Source: an uncultured Sphingobacteriales bacterium (GTDB lineage Bacteria > Bacteroidota > Bacteroidia > Chitinophagales > Chitinophagaceae). Taken from it: 64,000 nucleotides of DNA. The notes below the pieces were generated by a model. The model was not told the origin of the DNA, ran no database searches, and saw nothing but the letters and a program-made list of their open reading frames with translations. The stretch is from positions 1-64,000 of the forward strand of contig CALMQS010000034.1 in assembly GCA_937871285.1 (NCBI GenBank). The letters run 5' to 3'. Positions 18,701 through 26,561 of the stretch are shown here, in pieces; position 1 is the stretch's first letter, and every line of letters begins with the position of its first letter. The translations under genes and the position numbers were made by a program.

Positions 18701-18841
18701 CTGCTTACCGGGCACGGGAGCCTGCTCCGGCTGTTTGCAGGAGCAGGTGCCAATTATTGCAGCCAGCAATAACAACATTGCAATGTGGGAATACAGCACC
18801 CGGTTGTTTTTTAACCGTGTTGTTTCAGAGATATAATTCAT
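15761..18841 (-). CDS. PVC-type membrane-bound dehydrogenase lipoprotein with HEAT repeats and C-terminal heme domain
   Basis: About 1026 residues from the ATG at 18841, 13 nt after the stop of the upstream gene. The open frame extends 49 codons further, but that part overlaps the upstream gene and lacks a signal. N-terminus: hydrophobic stretch then lipobox-like GTCSC near residue 31-35, so probably a lipoprotein. Residues about 75-430 form a propeller of the 'Pirellula/Verrucomicrobium membrane-bound dehydrogenase' type (FELGHGGVYMGQQTEL, FRPIEVHVGPDGAIYVLDWYDP). HEAT-like repeats follow (about 440-880), then a C-terminal cytochrome domain with C902-A-S-C905-H906 and the family's PSQNIKEGYSR motif. 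Family knowledge points to periplasmic redox chemistry on an unknown, probably carbohydrate-related, substrate. Confidence 0.87.
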   Translation of the reverse strand: MNYISETTRLKNNRVLYSHIAMLLLLAAIIGTCSCKQPEQAPVPGKQQAAEIPDPVPPQNIMSVAPSETDNSVEAELASFKVADGYKIELYASESLGIANPVAMRWDERGRLWVLCTTTYPHPELGKKPNDKLFILEDRNNDGIADTSDVFADSLNIPLGFELGHGGVYMGQQTELVFLEDTDNDGKADKRSVIFSGFGTGDLHQTINSFSWSPGGDLFFSQGHNIYSRIETPWGIKRQNRAGIWRYRPYTGKLDNFFDWSTASVNPWGMNFDDWGNMFHKANDPPLYYSVPGLIENSKRTYLPEIGSLEIKGSGLAIVRTGHMPEDLQGDFIMAGYYNNRVERMKVSDDASGFKARLVEPLVISASRSFRPIEVHVGPDGAIYVLDWYDPIIGHYQASLRHPDRDKLRGRIWRITAKGRPLIKPPQLADQPVAKLLNHLKSREFWVRYQVKRLLATLPRDTVIAAVNAWIQKLDPNDIAYEHHLVEAAGVLESHDTVNESLVARLMKGIQPGARGYAAQVISKWHDRMADPLHALRLLVNDSNPRVRLHALVALSYIKEDQSIAIAAEIFNHPTDRFIHYAWEKTVYTLRPVWERALRQGNIRFSKPAHLAHVIADDPPAWFPAKELIQLIALKDLSATEKTGLLLALAQADSGAYIDDVIQRGTELKDAALLDKLSALGPQSLSDKTAGYLTEVLNAANATPLKLAVMKLLKSWQIKQAGVTVGQLVQDKSQEVEIRAAAIQAFAQLEGISAVPLLKTQVGTEHNPREIKLAALKSLSGLDLNLATGLTVDEIQRSAKTVEEMLEIISPVIEQQGGLALITSQIKGQTISAETARLMLEALANNGTEAPDLRTQLNAIAGRAFTVPAGYDSDYISELIKSVKERGDAARGEQLYLRLPSCASCHTINGKGGNIGPNLSALGRGLSPEEIAIEVLWPSQNIKEGYSRVTAETANGEIIQGIKLAEDADNIQIKTATRGNVSVSKKSLKHIEEEGSLMPGGLLDGAGKEELADLIKYLSMLGRDNN

Positions 18842-18854
18842 GTATGCTTTTGCG

Positions 18855-20441
18855 TTATAATTTGTCGCTTTCCTCCCGGATACGCTGCTCCGCTTTTTTG
18901 AGATACGATTCCAGGACGGTTCTTTCTTCCGGCAGTATCCTGTGGTTCCTGTCCTTCCAATCGCGGCTGAAGGGTTGCACCAGTTCACTGCCGTAAATAA
19001 ATGCCCAGTTACCTGCCCTCCAGTACTGGAACCACAAACTATTCATTTTCTGTACCTGTTTGCGCAAAGGTTCATAAGCGTCTTTGTAAACAGAAGGCAG
19101 GTTCAGCTCCTTCATAATAAGCGTTGCCGCCAGTTGCTGCGCTTTTGCAGTAAGCTGTATGCCATTTGTGGTATAGTGTTCCTGCAAACCGGGTACCCTC
19201 ATCCGGCGAAATAAATCTACATACACATAACCTTCTTCTTCAGCCATCTGTTTAATGGCCATGGCGTATTTATCTACAGGCGCCTGAACTACAGGTATAC
19301 TCTCTGCCCGTTTTCCGGATAATTGAAGCGCTTTGGCTTCGAATGGAACAGGAGACACAACAACGATCTTCCTGCCGTCTTTACGGACGCTATCCAGCAG
19401 GCGTTTGTAATCGTTGATAAAGCCCGGCAGGGAATCTTCTCCCTGTATAGATTCCATTTGACCGAACTGCACAAATAACACATCACAATGAACACTGTCT
19501 AAGTTGCTTTGCCATCCTCCAAAACCTGTTTCGCGATATTGTTCTGCCGCTACATCTCCTTCCCATGCCATATTGCGGAAATGCAGAGCTTTGCCGGGGT
19601 TGGCAGCGATCAATAACGTTTCTAAGTAACCGCTTTTACGAAAGTTGGCCATATTGGTACCCCCTGTAAAAACCACCACATCATTATTTTTAAGTTCCAG
19701 TTTCCGGTTGCCCAATGTTTTTCCATCCGGAATGCTCAAAGGTGTCCGCAACTTTTCTTCCAATTGCTTTTCATTGAGCCCGGCCAATTCTATTTTGGGG
19801 TGATGCACCAGCTTATTAAAGCGGTAGTGTACTGTTATGGGAGGACCGCTATGCATTTGCACCGCGATCCGCCCTCTTTTTTCACCGAAGAGATCTTCTA
19901 CCGCAACGGATAAAACACCGTTGATGGCTGTCCATATCCGGTTGCCCGATGCCAGTATTTCGTAGTGGTTCCAGTCTCCCGGGCGTACAGCCTTTTCACC
20001 CTCGTCGGGCCAATCTATATAAGTGCGGTCATGCTCATGGTAAAGCCTTCCCCAAACATCTTTCCCTACATCTGCCTGGTAGCCTACGGCTTGTCCCGAT
20101 TCATCGAACTTTTTTGAGCGGAACTGGATGCCGGCATTACCGTCATTGGGCTCAAGCTTAACATCTACGCTCAGGTAAAAGTCAGTCACTTCTGTGTTCG
20201 ACCATAAAAATTCGTTTCGCTTCACTTCGTGAGTGGAATGTCCTACAATAGCGCCATTCTGTACCGACCAGTAGCTGCTGTCGGAGGCAGACCATCCATC
20301 CAGGCTGGTACTGTTGAAAAATCCGGGATCTGTTTGGGGAGAAGAATTACAGCCGCCGGCCAGTAGCATTATTCCTGCGGCGTAAAAAAAGCTGTATATA
20401 AAACGGAAATGAAACAGTTTATTGAAAATTGACCATTGCAT
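18855..20441 (-). CDS. DUF1080 (3-keto-disaccharide hydrolase-like) plus SGNH/GDSL hydrolase lipoprotein
   Basis: A 528-residue fusion. A signal with lipobox LLAGGC lies near residue 30, so it is probably a lipoprotein. Residues about 40-220 are a DUF1080/LamG-like beta-sandwich (GWSASDSSYWSVQNGAIVGH, GNAGIQFRSKKFD). Residues about 240-450 resemble SGNH hydrolases: VVFTGGTNMA for block I, VLFVQFGQMES, and a C-terminal block. The usual GDS serine motif is replaced by GGTN, so catalysis is uncertain. Such fusions are common next to PVC-type dehydrogenases, and here it is 13 nt upstream of one in an operon. A role in binding or trimming glycans is inference. Confidence 0.82.
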   Translation of the reverse strand: MQWSIFNKLFHFRFIYSFFYAAGIMLLAGGCNSSPQTDPGFFNSTSLDGWSASDSSYWSVQNGAIVGHSTHEVKRNEFLWSNTEVTDFYLSVDVKLEPNDGNAGIQFRSKKFDESGQAVGYQADVGKDVWGRLYHEHDRTYIDWPDEGEKAVRPGDWNHYEILASGNRIWTAINGVLSVAVEDLFGEKRGRIAVQMHSGPPITVHYRFNKLVHHPKIELAGLNEKQLEEKLRTPLSIPDGKTLGNRKLELKNNDVVVFTGGTNMANFRKSGYLETLLIAANPGKALHFRNMAWEGDVAAEQYRETGFGGWQSNLDSVHCDVLFVQFGQMESIQGEDSLPGFINDYKRLLDSVRKDGRKIVVVSPVPFEAKALQLSGKRAESIPVVQAPVDKYAMAIKQMAEEEGYVYVDLFRRMRVPGLQEHYTTNGIQLTAKAQQLAATLIMKELNLPSVYKDAYEPLRKQVQKMNSLWFQYWRAGNWAFIYGSELVQPFSRDWKDRNHRILPEERTVLESYLKKAEQRIREESDKL

Positions 20442-21061
20442 GATTATCCAAATATTTTTCTGAGCTTTTGCCAGGCTTCAAATTAATAATCTTTATCGTG
20501 TCAACAGGTCTGTAATATTAACGGATTAATCTAATATATTAACCAACATGTTGTTTCGCAAAGACGGGCCTTTCATGAACGTCATTGCGAGACCCTAAAC
20601 TGATCAGGATAATGTATACTATTTTTAAGGGTCGAAGTAACTCCCAATTGGGATACGAGTTTTTTTAATTTACCGTTTATAGTTGCATTTCGCTTCGGAT
20701 TTGCGGGAATAAGGCATCAGGTGAGTACTAACGATAGGATGAATACTCCTTCTGCTTATAGCTGACGGCCTTCTTCGAATTTCGAAATTCCGGCTTCGGA
20801 TTTCTCAATTTATGGTTTATCGTACCATTGGGATTCGCTTCGGATTTAAAATTTAATATTTGAACTTTATTTGTTTCTTGTAATTTGTTTCTTGATGCTT
20901 TGCATTTTTCCTGTATTCCACTGTGTGCTTCTATGTGTCACTGTGTCTCTGTGGTTCATTGTTTCAAGGCTTTCCGGCTTCGGGTTTTGAATTTTGCCGT
21001 CATGCTGATTAAAACCGGGGAAGCAAAAAACCGTTTTTCCAAAAAATCATTACATTCATAC
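20442..21061. repeat. Long intergenic region made of dispersed repeat words
   Basis: About 620 nt between divergent genes. It contains a CGTCATTGCGAG-type relic near 20580-20592, block A (20660-20706, inverse orientation) and block B (20711-20770, inverse), both shared with 52856-52981. Further words of the tccgaagccggaatttcgaa family are at 20775-20860, and ccactgtgtgcttctatgtgt-like words at 20915-20960. An open frame runs through part of it into the next gene but reads as repeat translation. No clear promoter was found. Confidence 0.65.
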
Positions 21062-21931
21062 ATGAGAATTGCTATAACCATTTTACTCGCCGTATGCATT
21101 TGTTCAGCGCATGCGCAGCAGGTTGATAAAAAATTACAAAACCGCATAGCCGACGCCGTTAGCGGATTTAATGGCACCGTGGGTATATACGTGCACGATC
21201 TGAAGCATAACAAAGTAGCATTCCTCAATGCCGACACGGTATTTCCCACTGCCAGCATAGTTAAGATCCCTATCCTCCTGGGCATCATGCAAAAAATAGA
21301 AACGGGTGAGCTGAACTACCACCAGCGGCTTATGTACAGGGATTCGCTTTTTTACGATGAAGGCGACGATATCCTTTCGCGTTTTAAAGACAGTGCTACC
21401 ATTGAGCTGAGCAAGGTAATGATGCTGATGATCACCATCAGCGACAACTGTGCCAGCCTCTGGCTGCAGGCCCTCGCCGGTTCGGGAACAAGGATCAACG
21501 AGATCATAGATAGCATTGGCTATACTTCCACAAGGGTAAACAGCAGAACAACAGGCAGGGAAGAAAACAGGCGCCTATACGGCTGGGGACAATCATCACC
21601 GCGTGAGATTGCCGGTATTATGGAAAAAATCGTTCGGGGGGAAATATACAGCAAGGCAGCAAGCGATAGAATGCTCCGGCTATTGGGCCGACAGTATTGG
21701 GATGAGCAGGCCCTGTCGCAAATTCCTGCCGGTGTTTTTGCAGCCGATAAAACCGGCGCTGTAAACGGCAGCCGCAATGAAGTGTTGTATGTAAACGGTA
21801 AAAGAACGCCTTATATCTTCAGCATATTCACCAAAAACAATAAGGATCAAAGCTGGAATGAAAACAATGAAGCATGGATAATGACGAGAAAAATATCGGC
21901 GCTCCTGTGGGAATATTATAATGGTAAGTAA
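21062..21931 (+). CDS. Secreted class A beta-lactamase-like serine hydrolase
   Basis: About 289 residues from the ATG at 21062, chosen because it begins a clean Sec signal (MRIAITILLAVCICSAHA, cleavage before QQ). The frame is open 59 codons further upstream but only through repeat-like DNA. Active-site motifs of the serine beta-lactamase/PBP fold are present: S-I-V-K in PTASIVKIP, S-D-N in ISDNCASLW, and K-T-G in ADKTGAVNG. The omega-loop ExxLN motif expected in true class A enzymes is not obvious; the region reads SRTTGREENRRLYG. It could be a divergent beta-lactamase or another PBP-like hydrolase. It converges on the RND operon with a shared terminator. Confidence 0.75.
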   Translation: MRIAITILLAVCICSAHAQQVDKKLQNRIADAVSGFNGTVGIYVHDLKHNKVAFLNADTVFPTASIVKIPILLGIMQKIETGELNYHQRLMYRDSLFYDEGDDILSRFKDSATIELSKVMMLMITISDNCASLWLQALAGSGTRINEIIDSIGYTSTRVNSRTTGREENRRLYGWGQSSPREIAGIMEKIVRGEIYSKAASDRMLRLLGRQYWDEQALSQIPAGVFAADKTGAVNGSRNEVLYVNGKRTPYIFSIFTKNNKDQSWNENNEAWIMTRKISALLWEYYNGK

Positions 21932-21970
21932 TTCATTCACGCACTTATACAGGCTCGGATATATAACAGG

Positions 21971-21996
21971 AAAAGCCACCCCGGAGGATGGCTTTT
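21971..21996. terminator. Bidirectional terminator between serine hydrolase and RND operon
   Basis: AAAAGCCA (21971-21978) pairs with TGGCTTTT (21989-21996), with inner CC/GG pairs. A-rich and T-rich flanks on both strands fit use by the two convergent transcription units. Confidence 0.75.
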
Positions 21997-22012
21997 GCAA
22001 AAGCGGTTATCA

Positions 22013-25000
22013 TTATCCTATTCTCCCGTCAAGAATAGCTTTATCAATAGCTTCTTCCTGCATGGATTGTTCTTTCAGCTTCCGGAGCTTCCTTCCATAA
22101 GAGAGCTTTGTGATGAGTACAAACAATACCGGAACCACAAATATAGCCAGGGTAGTGGCCGACAGCATGCCACCAAACACTGTCCATCCAATGGTTTTAC
22201 GGCTCTCCGCCGCCGCGCCGGTGGCAAAGGCCAGCGGCAGCACACCCAGTATAAATGCCAGCGAGGTCATAACGATGGGGCGTAAACGCAGTCTCACCGC
22301 CTGTAAAGTGGCATGCACCACATCAATGCCATGGTCTACCCGCTCCTTCGCGAACTCCACGATGAGTATTGCGTTCTTGGCGGCAAGTCCTATCAGTGTT
22401 ATTAACCCGATCTGCGCATAGATGTTATTAGACAAGCCGGGCAGCAATATCAGGGTAAGTATGGATCCAAAGGCGCCGATAGGCACAGCAAATAATACCG
22501 AAAAAGGAACCGACCAGCTTTCATACAACGCCGCCAGGAAAAGGAACACAAACACTAAGGAGATGGCAAAAATGAGCGACTGCTGGCTGCCCGCCGCTAT
22601 TTCTTCCCGGCTCATGCCCGAAAATTCGTAGCCATAACCGGATGGCAGCGTTTCCGCCACTTCCTTCAGGGCTTCAATAGCCTGCCCGCTGCTGTAGCCG
22701 GGCGCCGGCGAACCATTAATTTCAATGGTACGGTAAATATTGTAGTGCGATATTACAGCGGGTGCTTCTATGGTTCTGGTAGTCATCAATGAGCCAAGCG
22801 GTATCATATTTCCCTGGCTGTTGCGCACATAAAATTTCTCAATGCCATTCAGCGAGCTCCTGTAGCTGCTGTCGGCCTGTGTCATCACGCGGAAGTTTCT
22901 TCCGTACAGGTTAAAATCATTGATATAGCTGCTTCCCAGAAAAGTAGACAAGGTGCCGTACACATCTGAAATGGATACGCCTAATTTTTTTGCCTGCTCC
23001 CTGTCCACATCTACCTGGTAGCTGGGTGTACGTGCGGTAAAAAAAGTATAGGCCATAGCTATTTCCGGCCGCTGGTTTACCTTGGCCAGGAAGTCACGTG
23101 AAATTCTTTCAAATGTATTAATATCGTCTGTGCTGCTGATCTGCTGCAATTCAAATGTAAACCCTGATGTGGCGCCTAAGCCCGGAATAGCAGGCGGTGC
23201 AATAACCAGGATCCTGGCTTCTTTAATATCGGCGGTAGCGGCGCGTATTTTATTCATCACATCCTGCGCGTGCTGCCCTTCGCCTTTTCGCTCATCCCAT
23301 GGTTGAAGACTGATAAAGAGCGTGCCGGCATTAGATTTAGTGGAAAAGCTGATGATATTCAGTCCGGCCAACCCACCGGCTACTTTTACTTCCGGTATCT
23401 GACGGATGCGCTGCGCGATGTCGCGCAGCATGTCAACACTGCGTGTGGTAGAAGCGGCTTCAGGCATTTCATAGGTAACCAGCAGGCGGCCTTCATCTTC
23501 AATAGGAATAAAACCCGTTGGCTTGCTTTTAAAAAGAAAGAATAAGCCCACAAAAAGCACCACCAGCATTACCAGCACATAAGGTGTTTTTTTGATCCAT
23601 TTACCCACGCTAAGGGTATACCCGGTGGTTAGCCTGCCGAATATGCCGTTAAACCATACAAAGAATTTTTCAAGCAGGTTCTTTTTTGCATCCGCAGGTT
23701 TGGAGGGCTTCAGCATTACCGTACACAAAGCGGGAGTAAGCGATAAAGCCACAAATGCCGAGATAAGCACGGAAACGGCAATGGTAATGGCAAACTGCTG
23801 GTACAATCTTCCTACTATACCCGGTATAAAACCCACCGGTATAAATACCGCTGCCAGTATGAGCGCAATGGCAATTACCGGCCCCGAAATATCTTTCATC
23901 GCCTTGCGGGTAGCTTCTTTGGGCGACATCTTTTCATGGTCAATATTATGCTGTACCGCTTCCACCACCACAATGGCATCATCCACCACAATACCGATTG
24001 CCAGTACAAAGGCAAACAGGGTGAGCGTGTTGATGGTAAAGCCCAGCGGACCAAATAAAATGAAAGTACCGATGAGCGAAACCGGGATTGCCAGCACGGG
24101 AATAAGCGTAGCGCGCCAGTTCTGCAAAAATAAAAATACCACCAGCACTACCAGTATCATGGCTTCCACCAGCGTAAACATCACCTCGCTGATAGAAGCT
24201 TTTACCACCGAAACGGTTTCCAGCGGAATAATAAAATCAATATCCTTCGGGAAGCCTGCTCTCAATCCTTCCAGCGTTTTCATCACGCCCTCATAGGTAT
24301 CCATGGCATTAGCGCCCGGCGCCTGGTATATGAGCAGGAAGGCAGCGGGCTTGCCGTTGGCAAAGGAGCTGATGCCATAATCAAAACGGCCCAGCTCCAC
24401 CCTTGCCACATCTTTCAGGTAAACGATGCTGCCATCGTTTGGCCGCGTGCGTACAATAATATTTTCAAAATCTTCCAGCCGGTTCAGGCGGCTGTTGGTG
24501 AGCACACTGTATTCAAAGGCCTGCGCGCCCGGCTGCGGATTGCCACCCACCGTACCTGCCGCCACCTGCAGGTTCTGCTCCTGCAAAGCGGCATTTACTT
24601 CCGCAGGCGTCATATTTAATGCAGCAAGCTTTTCGGGGTTCAGCCATATGCGCATGCCAAACTCATCGGCACGTGAAAACACATCGCCCACACCTTTTAC
24701 ACGGGTTATGGCATCTTTAACATAGAGGTTCACATAGTTACCAACGAACTTCGAATCGTGTGATCCGTTGGGCGAGTAAAAAGCCAGCGCCATCATAATG
24801 CTGGGATTCCGCTTTCTAACGGTAAGGCCCAAACGTTTTACTGCATCCGGCAGCGTAGGCTCCGCCACGCTTACCCTGTTCTGCACGTCTAATGTGGCAA
24901 TATTAATATCGGTGCCCACTTCAAAGTTCACTGTAATGCTGCTCTGCCCGCTGCTGGTGCTGTTGCTGCTCATATAGGTCATGCCAGGCGTGCCATTTAC

Positions 25001-25207
25001 CTGGGTTTCAATGGCAGTGGTGGTGGTTTGCTCCACGGTTTGCGCATCGGCACCCGTAAAATTTCCGGAGATAGATACGGTTGGCGGAGAGATATCGGGA
25101 TACTGGGCAACAGGTAAATTGATCATGGAAATAATACCAACCAATACAATTACGATGGATATTACCATTGCCGTTACCGGCCGTTTTATAAAAGTTTCTG
25201 CTATCAT
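22013..25207 (-). CDS. RND efflux transporter inner-membrane permease (HAE1/AcrB-like)
   Basis: A 1064-residue protein with the standard RND plan: one helix at the N-terminus (FIKRPVTAMVISIVIVLVGI), a porter domain, a block of helices around 340-560, a second periplasmic domain, then helices from about 870. Signature segments include PISPPTVSISGNFTGADAQTVE, GIVVDDAIVVVEAV with the proton-relay acidic residues in helix 4, and GLAAKNAILIVEFAKE. It works with the adaptor and TolC-like genes encoded upstream to expel drugs or lipophilic compounds using the proton motive force. Full length and intact. It is the last gene of the tolC-adaptor-RND operon. Confidence 0.95.
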   Translation of the reverse strand: MIAETFIKRPVTAMVISIVIVLVGIISMINLPVAQYPDISPPTVSISGNFTGADAQTVEQTTTTAIETQVNGTPGMTYMSSNSTSSGQSSITVNFEVGTDINIATLDVQNRVSVAEPTLPDAVKRLGLTVRKRNPSIMMALAFYSPNGSHDSKFVGNYVNLYVKDAITRVKGVGDVFSRADEFGMRIWLNPEKLAALNMTPAEVNAALQEQNLQVAAGTVGGNPQPGAQAFEYSVLTNSRLNRLEDFENIIVRTRPNDGSIVYLKDVARVELGRFDYGISSFANGKPAAFLLIYQAPGANAMDTYEGVMKTLEGLRAGFPKDIDFIIPLETVSVVKASISEVMFTLVEAMILVVLVVFLFLQNWRATLIPVLAIPVSLIGTFILFGPLGFTINTLTLFAFVLAIGIVVDDAIVVVEAVQHNIDHEKMSPKEATRKAMKDISGPVIAIALILAAVFIPVGFIPGIVGRLYQQFAITIAVSVLISAFVALSLTPALCTVMLKPSKPADAKKNLLEKFFVWFNGIFGRLTTGYTLSVGKWIKKTPYVLVMLVVLFVGLFFLFKSKPTGFIPIEDEGRLLVTYEMPEAASTTRSVDMLRDIAQRIRQIPEVKVAGGLAGLNIISFSTKSNAGTLFISLQPWDERKGEGQHAQDVMNKIRAATADIKEARILVIAPPAIPGLGATSGFTFELQQISSTDDINTFERISRDFLAKVNQRPEIAMAYTFFTARTPSYQVDVDREQAKKLGVSISDVYGTLSTFLGSSYINDFNLYGRNFRVMTQADSSYRSSLNGIEKFYVRNSQGNMIPLGSLMTTRTIEAPAVISHYNIYRTIEINGSPAPGYSSGQAIEALKEVAETLPSGYGYEFSGMSREEIAAGSQQSLIFAISLVFVFLFLAALYESWSVPFSVLFAVPIGAFGSILTLILLPGLSNNIYAQIGLITLIGLAAKNAILIVEFAKERVDHGIDVVHATLQAVRLRLRPIVMTSLAFILGVLPLAFATGAAAESRKTIGWTVFGGMLSATTLAIFVVPVLFVLITKLSYGRKLRKLKEQSMQEEAIDKAILDGRIG

Positions 25208-25287
25208 GCTGTTTGCTAATAAAATATTCAGGTATGAGGGATCGGGTAGCAGCTGTCAGCTATATACTGTCAGCCCATCAAATTAAC

Positions 25288-26409
25288 CTACTGCGCGGCC
25301 TGATCAGGTATGGTTACTACCGCACCTTCTCTCAGGTTCTGGAGACCTTCCACTACAACTTTTTCACCCGCTTCCAACCCGTCTTTTACAATGATATCCG
25401 CCCCTATCTGCCTGCTCAGATTTATTTTACGCTGGGTTACTTTACTGCTGTCGCCTACTACGTATACAAAGTGTTCTCCCAACTGCTCGGTTACCGCCTT
25501 ATACGGTATCAGTACCGACTGTTCAGCCGAAGTATTCAGCACTTTTACCGTGGTGCTCATGCCCGCCTTCAATAATTTTTTATCATTGAGGAAAACCAGG
25601 CGCACTTTAATGGTTCCGGTTTGCGCATCCACCGCCCTGTCAATAAAGCTGATGCTTCCTTTATATGGATATATATCTTTGCCGAAAGCAATGGTAAAAG
25701 TAGAATCGCCGGGGCGTTTTTTATCCTGCTGCAATTGCGAAAAGCGGTATATTTCTTTCTGATCCACGGTAAAATCTACCGCTATCGGATTGTCGGTAGA
25801 CACCACGTTCAGCAGGCTTTGACCGGCCACTACCGCTGTACCTGTTTTCACCTGTGAGATCCCTATCGTACCATCAAAAGGAGCGAAGATAGTGGCAAAA
25901 TGAACATTGGATTGTACGGCATTCACGTTTGCACGGGCAGCCTCTACCTGCTTTTTAGCGGCTTCCAGCGCGGCATCGGCGTAATCTACCTGCTGTTTGG
26001 CTATGGCATCCTGCCTGTCTAACTCATGATACCGGTCGGCATCTTTCTGCGCCTTCAGCAAATTGGTTTCCTGCACCTGCAAATTGGCCTGCGCCTGCTG
26101 CACATTGGCACTGTATACCTGCTGGTCTATGGTATATAACCTTTGCCCCTTTCTTACCCTGTCGCCATCCTTAAAGTAGATACCGGTAATATAACCGCTT
26201 ACCTGGGGCCGCAGCTCTACATAGTTAAGCGCGGTAACAATGCCAGGATACTCATCGTAGTACACTGCATCACTAACCCTGGCTTCCTTAACGGCTACGG
26301 GTACTGCAGGCGGGGCACCCTGCTGCTTTTGTTGCTGCCCTACGCCGCACGACATCATGAACAAGGAAACGCTGATCGCGGAATAAGATAAAACAGATCT
26401 ATATATCAT
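25288..26409 (-). CDS. RND efflux periplasmic adaptor (MFP/HlyD family) lipoprotein
   Basis: A 373-residue protein. The N-terminal signal ends in a lipobox-like FMMSC at about residue 17-21, so it should be anchored by lipid. Then come the membrane-proximal and lipoyl parts (YVELRPQVSGYITGIYFKDGDRVRKGQ), an alpha-hairpin of about residues 105-165 (coiled coil with QAQANLQVQETNLLKAQKDADRY), the second lipoyl half (IFAPFDGTIG), and a beta-barrel. It bridges the RND pump and the TolC-like channel. It is 80 nt upstream of the RND gene. Confidence 0.93.
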   Translation of the reverse strand: MIYRSVLSYSAISVSLFMMSCGVGQQQKQQGAPPAVPVAVKEARVSDAVYYDEYPGIVTALNYVELRPQVSGYITGIYFKDGDRVRKGQRLYTIDQQVYSANVQQAQANLQVQETNLLKAQKDADRYHELDRQDAIAKQQVDYADAALEAAKKQVEAARANVNAVQSNVHFATIFAPFDGTIGISQVKTGTAVVAGQSLLNVVSTDNPIAVDFTVDQKEIYRFSQLQQDKKRPGDSTFTIAFGKDIYPYKGSISFIDRAVDAQTGTIKVRLVFLNDKKLLKAGMSTTVKVLNTSAEQSVLIPYKAVTEQLGEHFVYVVGDSSKVTQRKINLSRQIGADIIVKDGLEAGEKVVVEGLQNLREGAVVTIPDQAAQ

Positions 26410-26510
26410 TGAACTTTACATTATATTTTTAAAAATAAAAAAATTCGAAGCCTGAATTTTGAAACCCGAAGGAAGCCAAATTTCAGAAACCAAATAAAAC
26501 TTGCGATGGT

Positions 26511-26556
26511 AAACCTGTGAGGACTGCCAAAGCTGCCCTGCAGTCCTGACAGGTTT
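26511..26556. terminator. Long hairpin between tolC-like gene and adaptor gene
   Basis: AAACCTGT-G-AGGACTGC (26511-26527) pairs with GCAGTCCT-G-ACAGGTTT (26540-26556), broken by one G-G mismatch. It sits in the operon's internal gap, so it could attenuate adaptor/RND expression, stabilise the tolC message, or be a palindromic repeat. Confidence 0.55.
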
Positions 26557-26561
26557 TCACA

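Noticed and set aside
20885..21061. Upstream extension of the serine hydrolase frame
   Set aside because: The extra residues are translated repeat words and would hide a good signal peptide that begins at 21062.
23592..24296. 234-codon open frame opposite the RND transporter
   Set aside because: Low-complexity Ser/Thr/Ile composition typical of an antisense shadow of a membrane protein.
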